A stretch of 64,000 nucleotides of DNA from Thalassobium sp. R2A62 (lineage in GTDB: Bacteria; Pseudomonadota; Alphaproteobacteria; Rhodobacterales; Rhodobacteraceae), in contig NZ_GG697169.2 of NCBI RefSeq assembly GCF_000161835.1, positions 2,608,575 through 2,672,574 on the forward strand, written 5' to 3'. The notes beneath the pieces are model-generated. The model ran no database searches, had not been told where the DNA came from, and was given only the letters and a program-made list of their open reading frames with translations. Shown piece by piece: positions 21,595 to 30,301 of the stretch (the stretch's first letter is position 1; each line of letters opens with the position of its first letter). Position numbers and translations under genes: made by a program.

Positions 21595-23155
21595 ATGACG
21601 ACTTTCAAGGCCCTTCCGCCCTTTTCCGTGGCTGAGGCCAAATTGATGTCCGACGCGGGTACGCCCGACAGGATCACCGTCGGTGATGGCGTCGTTCCTG
21701 AGGCCGCGACCCCCGATTGCGAAATCCGCGCTAGCCTGATCCGCGCGCTCTTGCTCGATCCTGACAGCCCCCTGCATGACAAAGGTCTGCGCCTGCGCGG
21801 GGCATGGATCACGGGTATACTCGACTTGCAAGGCAGCCAGTACGACCAAGACATCACCCTGTCCAATTGCCGTATTTTCGAGCCGATGCTGATGATCAAC
21901 GCGCGCCTTCGCGGACTGCATTTGTCATCCTGCCATGCGCGCGGCATTTCAGCGAACAACGCCCAGTTTGTAGGCTCGCTCTATCTGCGCAGTGGCACCA
22001 TGGTCGAGGGCGAGATCAGCACTCGCCAGTGCTCGTATCTCTGGCGATCTGCAAATCTGTGACGCCCAACTTTTGTCGCCTACCCAAGACGCCCTCTTTG
22101 CCCCATCGCTACGTGTCGAAGGGTCGGTCTTTTTGGGTAACTACCCCTATGCCGAGGGTGTGACAACGCTCACCGCTAGTGGAGCATTGTTCCTGTCGTC
22201 GGCACGGATCGACCATGATTGCTTTGTCACCAACACCAGCGTCTCACTTTCATCGGATGAGGTGTCTCTCGGGTTTTTTAGCGCGACCGAAGAACACGGC
22301 AGCAACGTCGCCCTTAGCCTCGCTCGGGCGCAGGTGGGCGGCATTTTGTATTTCCAAGACAACCAAATTGGCAGTGGCGGTATCGTCAATCTGGCCGGGG
22401 CTACCGTTGCTCGGCTCAAAGACGAACCAGAAGCCCCCGGTGCCAGTTATCCAACCCGGCTCGACGGTTTTCGATACGGTGACTTTTCACGCCACACGTA
22501 AACCTCGGTCGCCGCGCGTTTGAAATGGCTTGATCGCAGGCCCGCTGACACACCCTTTACCGCCCAGCCCTATGAACATCTAGCTAGCGTTCTGATCGCG
22601 CTAGGCCACCGCAATGATGCGCGGCGTGTTCTGCTGGAAAAGGAAAAACTGTTGCGCGCCACGTCTCGCGCCAGCAAGCCACATCCGCTGCGCCGTGGCA
22701 TGTCATCAATTGTCGACTTCCTGTTCCGGTTTACAGTGGGCTATGGTTATAAACCAGGCCGATCTGTTGTCATCGCGATCATTCTAATTGCGGCTCTTGG
22801 CTTCTTTTTCGATCGGACTTGGCGTGCAGGTGACATGACACCAAACGCCGCCCCGATCTTGATTTCTGCTGACCGGATTTCAGCGACAGAGACGCATCCT
22901 GAAAACCCCGGCGCGTTCTGGTCACAACCTGACCAAGCAGGCAAAGATTGGGAAACGTTCAACGCCGTCGCTTATGCCGCCGACCTTGTCATTCCGCTGG
23001 TCGCTTTTGGCCAAGAGACCGCATGGGCACCCTCAACATCACGCTCGGATTAGGGACGTGCAGGATGGTGGATCAGATGGTTTGCCAAGGGCATCGGTTG
23101 GATCATCACAGCCCTTGGGGCTGCCGCGATCACCGGTGTTATTCGCAAGGATTAG
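21595..23155 (+). pseudogene. Broken gene for a pentapeptide-like/membrane protein
   Basis: Three consecutive reading segments form one protein. An N-terminal repeat-like part (LRLRGAWITGILDLQGSQ) runs from 21595. Near 22021-22035 the frame shifts by one base, after which ARISGDLQICDAQLL continues the repeat pattern. In the new frame a TAA at 22499-22501 and a TAG at 23051-23053 interrupt the reading. The coding pattern resumes in frame after each, ending with three hydrophobic segments and AAITGVIRKD. The TAG probably replaced a tryptophan codon. The intact family looks like a repeat domain with C-terminal membrane helices; its function is unknown. Confidence 0.8.
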
Positions 23156-23877
23156 GCAGGCACCAGCGACACACGACCTGTGTCCGTCAATGTCCAAAAA
23201 CCCGTACCCTCAATCGCAACGGGCACCAATGGACGACCATAGCCAGCGCCCCCGTCAGTATTGACGCGGTTGCCATAGTGTTCGGGGTGATCCAGCGCCG
23301 TATGACCGTGCACGATCAGCTTGGGGTAGGTGCGAGGAGCATTCACAAACTCTTCGCGGATCCACAACATGTCGTCCACTTTCTGTTCCTCGATCGGAAC
23401 GCTGGGCCGCACACCTGCGTGCACAAACAACAGATCATCAGTCTCGTGGGTGATCTTGCCGCTTTTTAGAAATGCGATGTGTTCCTCAGGTACGACGTTG
23501 CGCGCCTCTTCGTGGACATCCGACAGCCGCCGCCGATCATGAAATTCCATGCCATAGGATTCCAAAGTCGTCTTGCCGCCCAAGCGGTCATGCAGCCAAC
23601 TTAGATCAATAAAGAGATGCGGATCGAAAAAGGGATCTTCGCGCAAAAAACCTTCGAACATACGGTCGTGGTTGCCCATCAAGAACGTCCAATTACGCTC
23701 CGCATCGCGCCCTTCGATCAACAAGTCGATGACGCCTCGGCTGTCAGGACCACGGTCTGTGTAGTCGCCCATAAACACGATCTGTGCGTCCCGCCCACCG
23801 TCAGTTTCAATCAGATCCAGCGCGTTGTGCAGCATATCCAGCTGCCCGTGAATATCGCCAATTGCATAGAGCGTCAT
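23152..23877 (-). CDS. Metallophosphoesterase, PrpA/ApaH-like serine/threonine phosphatase family
   Basis: 241 residues with the binuclear metal motifs GDIHGQ (residues 7-12), GDYTDRG, GNHD and the later HAGVRP and VHGHT. These are the signature of PPP-family phosphatases and diadenosine tetraphosphatase-like enzymes. The substrate (phosphoprotein or ApnA) cannot be told apart by sequence alone. The 3' end overlaps the end of the upstream pseudogene by four bases. It is downstream of serA but separated by a terminator. Confidence 0.9.
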   Translation of the reverse strand: MTLYAIGDIHGQLDMLHNALDLIETDGGRDAQIVFMGDYTDRGPDSRGVIDLLIEGRDAERNWTFLMGNHDRMFEGFLREDPFFDPHLFIDLSWLHDRLGGKTTLESYGMEFHDRRRLSDVHEEARNVVPEEHIAFLKSGKITHETDDLLFVHAGVRPSVPIEEQKVDDMLWIREEFVNAPRTYPKLIVHGHTALDHPEHYGNRVNTDGGAGYGRPLVPVAIEGTGFWTLTDTGRVSLVPA

Positions 23878-23895
23878 GTCGCGTCCTCATTTGAA

Positions 23896-23923
23896 AAGGG
23901 GGCCACACGGATGCAGCCCCCTT
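23896..23923 (-). terminator. Rho-independent terminator of serC-serA
   Basis: A perfect 8-bp stem, AAGGGGGC with GCCCCCTT, around a 12-base loop, with a short T-run on the minus strand. It lies 39 bases after the serA stop. Confidence 0.8.
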
Positions 23924-23961
23924 GTAAAATCATATCTGCACGGCGTTAGCCAATGCCAAAT

Positions 23962-25554
23962 TCAGACATCGAAATCTAGCGGTTTGACCTGCGTAAACAT
24001 CTCGGTCGCCTCTAGCTTGGCAATCACATCGGCCGCTACTGGATCGTCGATGTAGAGCAGCGCAATCGCTTCGCCACCGCGGTCCGCACGACCCAATGTA
24101 AAGTTCGCAATGTTCACCCCGTTCTCGCCCATGGTCTGACCCAATGTACCGATGATGCCTGGCACGTCTTCGTTGGTGGTATAGAGCATGTGCTGGCCGA
24201 TCTCGGCGTCAATGTTGATGCCTTTGATCTGAATGAACCGTGGCTTGCCGTCGCTAAACACAGTGCCCGCAACGGAACGCTCGCGTTTGTCCGTCACTAC
24301 GGTCACTTTGACATAGCCTTCGAATGCGCCGGACTGATCCTGACGGGTCGTTGAGATCGTGATGCCACGCTCTTTTGCGATCACTGGGGCCGACACCATG
24401 TTCACATCAGGGTTCGCCTTTTTCATGATCCCTGCGACGACCGAACAGTTCAGCGCCTCGAGGTTCATCTCGCTGACTTCACCATCATAAAGGATGTTGA
24501 TCGCGGTGATTGGCTCGTCCGTCATCTGACCGATAAAGTTGCCCAGATGGCCCGACAGTTTGACCCATGGGCCCATGACCTTGGCTTCTTCGGCGGTGAC
24601 GCTTGGCATGTTCAACGCGTTGGTCACAGCACCTGTCAGCAGATAGTCCGACATTTGTTCAGCGACTTGCAGCGCTACGTTTTCCTGTGCTTCGGTTGTT
24701 GCAGCACCCAAGTGCGGGGTCACAACGACGTTCGGCAGGTTGAACAGCGGCGATTCTGTTGCAGGCTCGACCGCAAACACGTCAAAAGCAGCTCCGGCCA
24801 CGTGACCCGACTTCAATGCCTCTGCCAGTGCATCTTCGTCGACCAGACCACCGCGGGCACAGTTCACAATACGCACGCCCTTTTTCAGCTTGGCAATCCG
24901 CTCAGCCGATAGAATATTTGCCGTCTGCTCGGTCTTGGGCACGTGCAGGGTGATGAAATCAGCCTTGGCCAACAGCTCGTCCAGATCGACCTTTTGCACG
25001 CCCATCTTCTCGGCCTTTTCTTCGCTGAGGAAGGGGTCATAGGCCATGACTTTCATCTTGAGCCCGCGCGCACGGTCGCAGACGATCCCGCCGATGTTAC
25101 CAGCACCGATAACGCCCAGCGTTTTACCAGTCAGCTCGACACCCATGAACTTGGACTTTTCCCATTTACCGGCATGTGTCGACTGAGACGCCTCGGGAAT
25201 TTGACGTGCCACAGCAAACATCATTGCGATGGCGTGCTCTGCTGTTGTGATCATGTTGCCGAATGGCGTGTTCATGACGATCACACCCTTCTTGGATGCG
25301 GCATCTTTGTCGACATTGTCGGTGCCGATACCTGCACGGCCAATCACCTTGAGATTGCCAGCTGCATTGATCAGCTTTTCGGTTGCTTTGGTCGCTGAGC
25401 GAATGGCCAGACCATCATACTGGTCAATCACCGCGAGCAGCGCGTCCTTGTCTTTACCGAGGTTCGGTTGGAAATCCACGTCAATGCCGCGGTCGCGGAA
25501 AATCTGGACAGCAGTTTCAGAGAGCTTGTCGGATACGAGAACTTTGGGGGCCAT
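23962..25554 (-). CDS. serA: SerA, D-3-phosphoglycerate dehydrogenase (long type)
   Basis: First step of serine synthesis. 530 residues: catalytic and NAD-binding domains with VIGAGNIGG in the nucleotide fold, ARGGLVDE and HLGAATTEAQ around the catalytic residues, then the intervening ASB domain and a C-terminal ACT domain (from about residue 455) for serine feedback. It follows serC by 62 bases on the same strand, an operon found across alphaproteobacteria. Confidence 0.97.
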   Translation of the reverse strand: MAPKVLVSDKLSETAVQIFRDRGIDVDFQPNLGKDKDALLAVIDQYDGLAIRSATKATEKLINAAGNLKVIGRAGIGTDNVDKDAASKKGVIVMNTPFGNMITTAEHAIAMMFAVARQIPEASQSTHAGKWEKSKFMGVELTGKTLGVIGAGNIGGIVCDRARGLKMKVMAYDPFLSEEKAEKMGVQKVDLDELLAKADFITLHVPKTEQTANILSAERIAKLKKGVRIVNCARGGLVDEDALAEALKSGHVAGAAFDVFAVEPATESPLFNLPNVVVTPHLGAATTEAQENVALQVAEQMSDYLLTGAVTNALNMPSVTAEEAKVMGPWVKLSGHLGNFIGQMTDEPITAINILYDGEVSEMNLEALNCSVVAGIMKKANPDVNMVSAPVIAKERGITISTTRQDQSGAFEGYVKVTVVTDKRERSVAGTVFSDGKPRFIQIKGINIDAEIGQHMLYTTNEDVPGIIGTLGQTMGENGVNIANFTLGRADRGGEAIALLYIDDPVAADVIAKLEATEMFTQVKPLDFDV

Positions 25555-25616
25555 GGTGTTGGTCCTTTGAATAGAATGGGGAAAGTGAGCCGCACATCCC
25601 GTGCGACCTGAAAATA

Positions 25617-26762
25617 TTAGGCTAGGGCGTCGATTTCGGCGTTAAACGCCCAATCAAGCCAAGGCAGCATCGCCTCAATGTCGCTGGTCTCGACAGTTGC
25701 ACCGCACCAGATCCGCAGACCTGCAGGGGCATCGCGATAGGCCCCAACGTCCAAAGCGACCTTTTCCGCCTCAAGCCGCTTGGCCACAGCTTTGGCAAAA
25801 GCCGCACCATCGAAAATCCGGTCATCGGTGAACTTCAAACAAACCGAAGTGGTCGACCGTGTGGCCGGATCAACAGCCAGATTGTCGATCCAATTCCGCG
25901 TTTTGCAGAAATTGAAAATCGCCTGCGCGTTTGCAGTTGCACGATGTTGCAGACCCTTCAGGCCGCCGACCGATTTGGCCCAGTTCAGCGCGAACAGGTA
26001 GTCCTCAACGCACATCATCGACGGTGTGTTGATCGTCGCGCCTGTGAAAATGCCGTCGATCAGTTTGCCGCCTTTGGTTAGGCGGAAAATCTTGGGCAAT
26101 GGCCATGCAGGTGTATAGCTTTCGAGACGCTCAACAGCACGCGGGCTCAGGATCAGCATCCCGTGTGCGGCCTCGCCCCCCATCACCTTTTGCCAAGAGA
26201 ACGTGGTCACATCCAATTTGTCCCATGGCAGATCCATCGCAAAGGCGGCGCTTGTGGCGTCGCACATTGTTAGACCCGCACGGGTGTCAGGGATCATGTC
26301 ACCGTTTGGCATCCGCACGCCGGAAGTGGTGCCGTTCCAAGTAAAACAGACGTCGTTGTCATAGTTAAGCGCGGCCATATCGACGATCTCGCCGTAGCCA
26401 GCGATATGTTTGGTCGCGGGGATCTTGAGCTGGTTCAAAACGTCCGAGACCCAGCCAGATCCAAAGCTTTCCCATGCGACCATGTCGACATGGCGTTCGC
26501 CCAACATCGACCACATCGCCATTTCAAATGCACCAGTGTCAGACGCAGGAACGATGCCAATTTTGTAGTCTGCAGGTACACCTAGTATGTCGCGTGTTGT
26601 TTCAATCGCAGCCTTCAGCCGCTCTTTGCCAACAGCTGCACGATGCGAGCGGCCCAGAGGCGCGTCAGCAATTGCTGCAGGTGTCCATGTCGGGGGTTTG
26701 GCACAAGGGCCAGAAGAAAAACGAGGGTTGGCCGGCCGCTTGGCCGGTTTGGTCGTGGTCAT
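25617..26762 (-). CDS. serC: SerC, phosphoserine aminotransferase
   Basis: Second step of serine synthesis, PLP-dependent. 381 residues from the ATG at 26762 ([19 protein letters not shown]), with an AAGGAT ribosome site before it. The PLP lysine is in [15 protein letters not shown]. The open frame continues upstream into the leader RNA, which is not coding. The first gene of serC-serA; a structured leader precedes it. Confidence 0.96.
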   Translation of the reverse strand: MTTTKPAKRPANPRFSSGPCAKPPTWTPAAIADAPLGRSHRAAVGKERLKAAIETTRDILGVPADYKIGIVPASDTGAFEMAMWSMLGERHVDMVAWESFGSGWVSDVLNQLKIPATKHIAGYGEIVDMAALNYDNDVCFTWNGTTSGVRMPNGDMIPDTRAGLTMCDATSAAFAMDLPWDKLDVTTFSWQKVMGGEAAHGMLILSPRAVERLESYTPAWPLPKIFRLTKGGKLIDGIFTGATINTPSMMCVEDYLFALNWAKSVGGLKGLQHRATANAQAIFNFCKTRNWIDNLAVDPATRSTTSVCLKFTDDRIFDGAAFAKAVAKRLEAEKVALDVGAYRDAPAGLRIWCGATVETSDIEAMLPWLDWAFNAEIDALA

Positions 26763-26786
26763 AATACTTATCCTTACAGATATATG

Positions 26787-26865
26787 CCCTTCGTTGGGGA
26801 AGGGTGTCCCACCGCCGGACATACGGAACCTCAGTAAAAACAGCAATAGGCAAAGGTGTTTGCCT
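26787..26865 (-). promoter_or_regulatory. serC-type structured leader RNA
   Basis: In serC sense the leader has two hairpins. Hairpin 1 is AGGCAAA-CACC-TTTGCCT (26865-26848). Hairpin 2 is CCCTTC-CCCAAC-GAAGGG (26804-26787), preceded by GTGGGACA. The serC ribosome site follows about 10 bases later. This agrees with my memory of the serC RNA motif reported upstream of serC in alphaproteobacteria; I could not check the Rfam model. Confidence 0.6.
26788..26812. repeat. Left copy of 25-bp exact direct repeat (serC leader segment)
   Basis: Identical to 34443-34467 in the same orientation, beginning CCTTCGTTGGGGAAGGG. It carries the 3' half of leader hairpin 2. ATACGG recurs eight bases beyond both copies, after which the sequences diverge. 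The two copies bracket the mob/zinc island. Confidence 0.9.
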
Positions 26866-27027
26866 TGTAGGTAAATGTAGCCTTTTGCAGAACGATGCAG
26901 GAACGCATGTTTCCTATTGGCACAAATTTGACACAAGGAAATTCGGTTTTGTTCCACAACAACAAGCCGCAGTATCGTGTGGAATGCTTAATGCAATCAG
27001 CTCTTTTCTGGCGGGTCAGGTGGCGTC

Positions 27028-27910
27028 GTGAGTGGCATGGCGTTGATCTGGGCCGCGAATGTCAAAGGCCTGAAGCCCGCCGCCAAGATCGTGCTGATTC
27101 AGCTGGCGGACTTCCACAACAAGGAAACCGGCCAGTGCAACCCAAGCGCACAGCGGTTGGCGGACGAATGCGAGATGGGCCGCGCCACGCTGTTCCAGCA
27201 GATGACGACCTTAGAGGAATGCGGCCTTGTCAGGCGTCATGCTCGTGGGGATGGCGATGGAGGGCGCGGGTCCAATCAGTATGAGTTGCATCTTGATATC
27301 ACCCTTGGCCCAAGCGCCCGCCCGAAGGGTGGCGCGAGCGGCCCAAATGGGGTTGAGTCTCAAAATGAGATGGGGGGGAAACGTCTCAAAACTGCGGGGG
27401 AAAAGTCTCAAGGGTGAGACGGGGGTAGTCTCAAATCGGGACAGGAACCTTATCATTGAACCTAAGAAAGAACCTCCTTCGCGCAGGCGCGAGGCGGCGG
27501 GGGATGAAGAAGCTGAGAAAATTTTGGCAGCCTATCCACCAGACCGACTGCGCGGCAGAGCGGCCTGCCTTGCCCAAATCGAAGAGGCCATGAAGAAAGG
27601 GATCGCACCGGAGGACATGCTTCAGGCCGTCCGAGCTTACGCCACCGACAGCGCAGGTTTCACACGCTCGAAGGTCTGCTTTTCCGACAACTGGTTCCAG
27701 TCGCGGCGGTGGCAGGCCTATGTCGAGAAGCAAGCGGCAGGCCGCCAAAAGACAGCAACGCTGCAAGCCGATCACCACGCGCGGCTAGTCTGCTGGATCA
27801 GTGATCGCAGCCCGATGTGCAAACACATCACGGCCAAGCAGATCGACGGATTTCTTGCCTCAAAACTGGTGATACAGGCCCAAATCCAAGCCGCTGGCCT
27901 CAGATCATGA
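27028..27910 (+). pseudogene. Frameshifted helix-turn-helix gene of a mobilisation module
   Basis: The first 130 codons give a helix-turn-helix domain (KIVLIQLADFHN ... SAQRLADECEMGRATLFQQM) of the type found before mob genes on rhodobacteral plasmids. The frame ends at 27417. In the +1 frame it continues as VSNRDRNLIIEPKKEPP and a conserved C-terminal part (YATDSAGFTRSKVCFSDNWFQ) to 27910. One extra G in the G7 run at 27372-27378 would explain the shift. It may be a true mutation, slippage, or a sequencing error. Likely starts are GTG 27028 or ATG 27037. Confidence 0.75.
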
Positions 27911-27951
27911 CCGCTACCGATCCCACCGAAGAGCAAACAGCAAGGTGACCC

Positions 27952-28380
27952 ATGTCATACGCTGGCGCTGCTGAAACAGGACCTTGCGGGGGGCGGCAAG
28001 CCTGCCCTTCGAACCCCACCGGCGCGGGCAAACCCCGCACCAAAGAGCCGCTGACCGAGACATTCGTCTTTCGGTGTAGCGCCGCAGAGAAGGCTCAGTT
28101 GCGCGCCAATGCCGAGGCGGCTGGCATGCCTGCTGCGACCCTTCTGCGCGAGGCGTTGGGCCTCACTGAGGCTCGTCGTCGCAAGCCCATTCCCCGCGTT
28201 GATCCCGCGCTGGTGCTGGCTGTCGGGCGCATCGGTGGCAACCTCAACCAGATCGCCCGCTGGCTGAACCGCGCGATGATGGCGGGCCGTGTCGACCTCG
28301 ATGGGCTGACCGTTGCCCGCCGCCTTCTCACCATCGAACGCCAGCTTGCACAGATCGTCGAGGCCGCGCGCCGATGCTGA
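27952..28380 (+). CDS. MobC-like relaxosome accessory protein
   Basis: 142 residues. Contains the MobC pattern: FVFRCSAAEKAQLRANAEAAGM (a ribbon-helix-helix-like segment), then LAVGRIGGNLNQIARWLNRA. These proteins bind oriT and help the relaxase open the DNA. An AAGGTGA ribosome site lies before the ATG. It overlaps the relaxase gene by seven bases. The oriT is probably in or near 27911-28060, but I cannot mark the nick site. Confidence 0.85.
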   Translation: MSYAGAAETGPCGGRQACPSNPTGAGKPRTKEPLTETFVFRCSAAEKAQLRANAEAAGMPAATLLREALGLTEARRRKPIPRVDPALVLAVGRIGGNLNQIARWLNRAMMAGRVDLDGLTVARRLLTIERQLAQIVEAARRC

Positions 28381-29693
28381 TCAAGTTCTTCCGCAACGGC
28401 AAGGGCGCGGGCGCTGGTCCGGTCGGCTACCTCGTCGCGGACAATGTGCTGGCCTACGACGACAACCGCGACCTGATCCGCGATGCGGATAGCCAGCCGA
28501 TGACAGTCACGCGGCAGCCTTTGCCAGAGGTGTTGCGCGGCAATCCCGACCGCACCGAAGCCCTGATCGACGCCAGTCGCCACCAGTGGACTTATCGTGC
28601 TGGCGTGATCAGTTTTGCCGCCGAAGACACCCCGACCGATGAACCGCAGGCCGAGGTCATAGACCACTTCGAGCGTCTGGCCTTCGCGGGGCTGGACCCT
28701 GAGCAATATGAGGTGCTCTGGGTCCGACATACCCACGAAGACCGTGTCGAGCTTCACTTCTGCACGCCGCGCTTGGAGCTGACCTCGGGGCGGAGCCTGA
28801 ACATCGCGCCGCCCGGCTACGAGAAAGCCTTCGACAGCCTTCGCGACGTGATGAACCAGCGCCACGGCTGGGCCGATCCGATGGAGCTGGAGCGCACCCA
28901 AGAGGTCCGCGACACCATCGAGACCCCAACCCGCGCTCGAGGCCGTGACGAGCTGCACATGTGGCTGCAAGATCAGATCAGCGTCGGCCTGATCACCGAC
29001 CGCGCCAGTATGCTCGACGCGCTCGTCGATGCGGGCTTCGACATCCCCCGCGCGGGCAAAGCCTACCTGACCGCCCAGGACCCCGACACCGGCGAACGCT
29101 GGCGTTTGAAAGGAGAGATTTTCCATGAAGACTGGCAAGCCGACACGGCTGAGCGAGAAGTTGAACGCAGAGCTGGACACGATCCGGCAGGACTACGCCG
29201 CCTCGATGGAATCCCAGCTAGAGAGCTTCAGGGCCGATTTGAGCAACATTGCGACCATCGCGCAGCGTACAATCGAGAGCGATACCCGCAGCTTTCTGCG
29301 ACAGAACAAGAGCTGGCTGACGATCTCGCCCTGGCTGATCACGGGGACATTCTTGGTGGGGATCGTCTCGATGATGGCCGCGAGCTTGCTTTGGACGTTG
29401 ATGCTGGCGAGCTCGGAACTGACGGACTTGGGCCTGACGCGGATCAACAGGGCGGACGGGACCTGGCTGGTGCTGGACCCGACCACGACGCGCCTGAGGA
29501 CCTGCACGCTGGGCGGCAGATCAGTGACCTGCATCAAGATCGAGGAGGATTAGATGACGACACCCCTGACAGCCTTGGAACGCGACTTGCTCGCCTGCGT
29601 CGAGCGGTTGGTGACGGCCTGCGAGGTCTCAGCAAAGGAATTGAGCGGGTTAGAGGCACGCTTGACGACGAAGATGTAGAGCCAGATGGATAG
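28374..29693 (+). CDS. mobA: MobA/VirD2-family relaxase, C-terminus cut by amber codon
   Basis: 439 residues. The relaxase domain occupies about residues 1-200, with a histidine motif HTHEDRVELHF near 122-132 and a candidate active-site tyrosine in the N-terminal region (GYLVADN). It nicks oriT and leads plasmid DNA transfer. After the TAG at 29691-29693 the same frame stays open for 78 more codons to TGA at 29928, and the reading is charged and protein-like (LVERGLELREA, EAELEERK). The natural protein may thus have been about 518 residues. Other mob genes are nested in and after it. Confidence 0.85.
   Translation: MLIKFFRNGKGAGAGPVGYLVADNVLAYDDNRDLIRDADSQPMTVTRQPLPEVLRGNPDRTEALIDASRHQWTYRAGVISFAAEDTPTDEPQAEVIDHFERLAFAGLDPEQYEVLWVRHTHEDRVELHFCTPRLELTSGRSLNIAPPGYEKAFDSLRDVMNQRHGWADPMELERTQEVRDTIETPTRARGRDELHMWLQDQISVGLITDRASMLDALVDAGFDIPRAGKAYLTAQDPDTGERWRLKGEIFHEDWQADTAEREVERRAGHDPAGLRRLDGIPARELQGRFEQHCDHRAAYNRERYPQLSATEQELADDLALADHGDILGGDRLDDGRELALDVDAGELGTDGLGPDADQQGGRDLAGAGPDHDAPEDLHAGRQISDLHQDRGGLDDDTPDSLGTRLARLRRAVGDGLRGLSKGIERVRGTLDDEDVEPDG
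29125..29553 (+). CDS. MbeB/MobB-like mobilisation membrane protein nested inside mobA
   Basis: 142 residues read in the +1 frame entirely within the relaxase gene. The strong ribosome site AAAGGAGAG (29107-29115) precedes the ATG. The N-terminal part is coiled coil (KLNAELDTIRQDYAASMESQ), followed by a membrane segment (about 70-93) and a short C-terminal domain with two cysteines. ColE1-type plasmids carry mbeB and mbeD nested in mbeA in the same way; MbeB-type proteins anchor the relaxosome to the membrane. Confidence 0.8.
   Translation: MKTGKPTRLSEKLNAELDTIRQDYAASMESQLESFRADLSNIATIAQRTIESDTRSFLRQNKSWLTISPWLITGTFLVGIVSMMAASLLWTLMLASSELTDLGLTRINRADGTWLVLDPTTTRLRTCTLGGRSVTCIKIEED
29554..29679 (+). 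CDS. Small MbeD-like mobilisation protein
   Basis: 41 residues, starting immediately after the stop of the nested mobB-like gene (TAG|ATG) with GAGGAGG (29542-29548) as ribosome site. Reads MTTPLTALERDLLACVERLV and a helical tail; the LERDLL start recalls MbeD-family coiled-coil proteins. Also wholly inside mobA in another frame. Its size, position and ribosome site support it. Confidence 0.6.
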   Translation: MTTPLTALERDLLACVERLVTACEVSAKELSGLEARLTTKM

Positions 29694-29856
29694 ATTTGCC
29701 GCCTGCGTGTCGGTGCTCATTCAATCGCAAACAGCGTCCGTGGCTGCGTTGCACGGCTTGTTGAGCGAGGGCTCGAACTACGCGAAGCTGCGCCCGCAAC
29801 TGGAGACCAGCTTGAAATTAGTGAAGGCCGCCGAGAAGCAGTTGAAGCAGAACTAG
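29686..29856 (+). CDS. Small 56-residue frame after mobA, uncertain
   Basis: Begins with ATG inside the last codons of mobA and reads MDRFAACVSVLIQSQTASVA with a lysine-rich helical end. It could be another stacked mob protein. The alternative is that this DNA was coded in the mobA frame (see the relaxase entry), since that frame is also open here. No clear ribosome site was seen. Both readings cannot be equally right. Confidence 0.35.
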   Translation: MDRFAACVSVLIQSQTASVAALHGLLSEGSNYAKLRPQLETSLKLVKAAEKQLKQN

Positions 29857-29930
29857 AAGAGCGCAAGGTCGAAATGGACCGGAGTGACGCTAGTCCGGCA
29901 CCCAAATACAAGCTCAGGGATCAATCTTGA

Positions 29931-30301
29931 TTTCGACGGCCGGCTTTCGGGCGTCGCTCAAGCCACCATCCCATCAGAAGGGCCCTACCAGCCGCTCCGG
30001 CAATGGGGGACTGCAGGTCTCTAAAGCGCCGCTGTTCGCTGCGCTCTGCCCGAACTCACACAATGCGGGACAAAACCGTCATTCGATTTTGGCACTTCGC
30101 TGACGCAGCATTCCCTTGCAGGTGCGGCACGCTTATCGCTGCGTTGCGGTTGATGTCGCCAGACCGGCCATTGGAAGCTAGTCTGAGGCGCGAAATTCAA
30201 TCCGCCCTTTCACTGCGACCGAGATCGACCATCGAGGATGTGGACGAAACAGATTTTGGCTGATGGCAAATAAGTAACCGCTCTGGGGGTTTGGTGCAAT
30301 T
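29931..30301. other. 371-base stretch with no supported gene
   Basis: Lies between the mob module and the 3' end of znuB. Frames on both strands are short and resemble nothing known. It may be the border between the mobilisation part and the zinc part of the island. No clear insertion-sequence end or terminator was seen. Confidence 0.5.

Noticed and set aside
22499-23053. Possible stop-codon recoding (TAA and TAG in frame) near selenium genes
   Set aside because: Selenocysteine uses UGA, not UAA or UAG, and the same gene also has a frameshift; decay is simpler.
28095-29180. 361-codon minus-strand frame opposite mobC/mobA
   Set aside because: High-GC shadow frame; relaxase and MobC motifs are on the plus strand.
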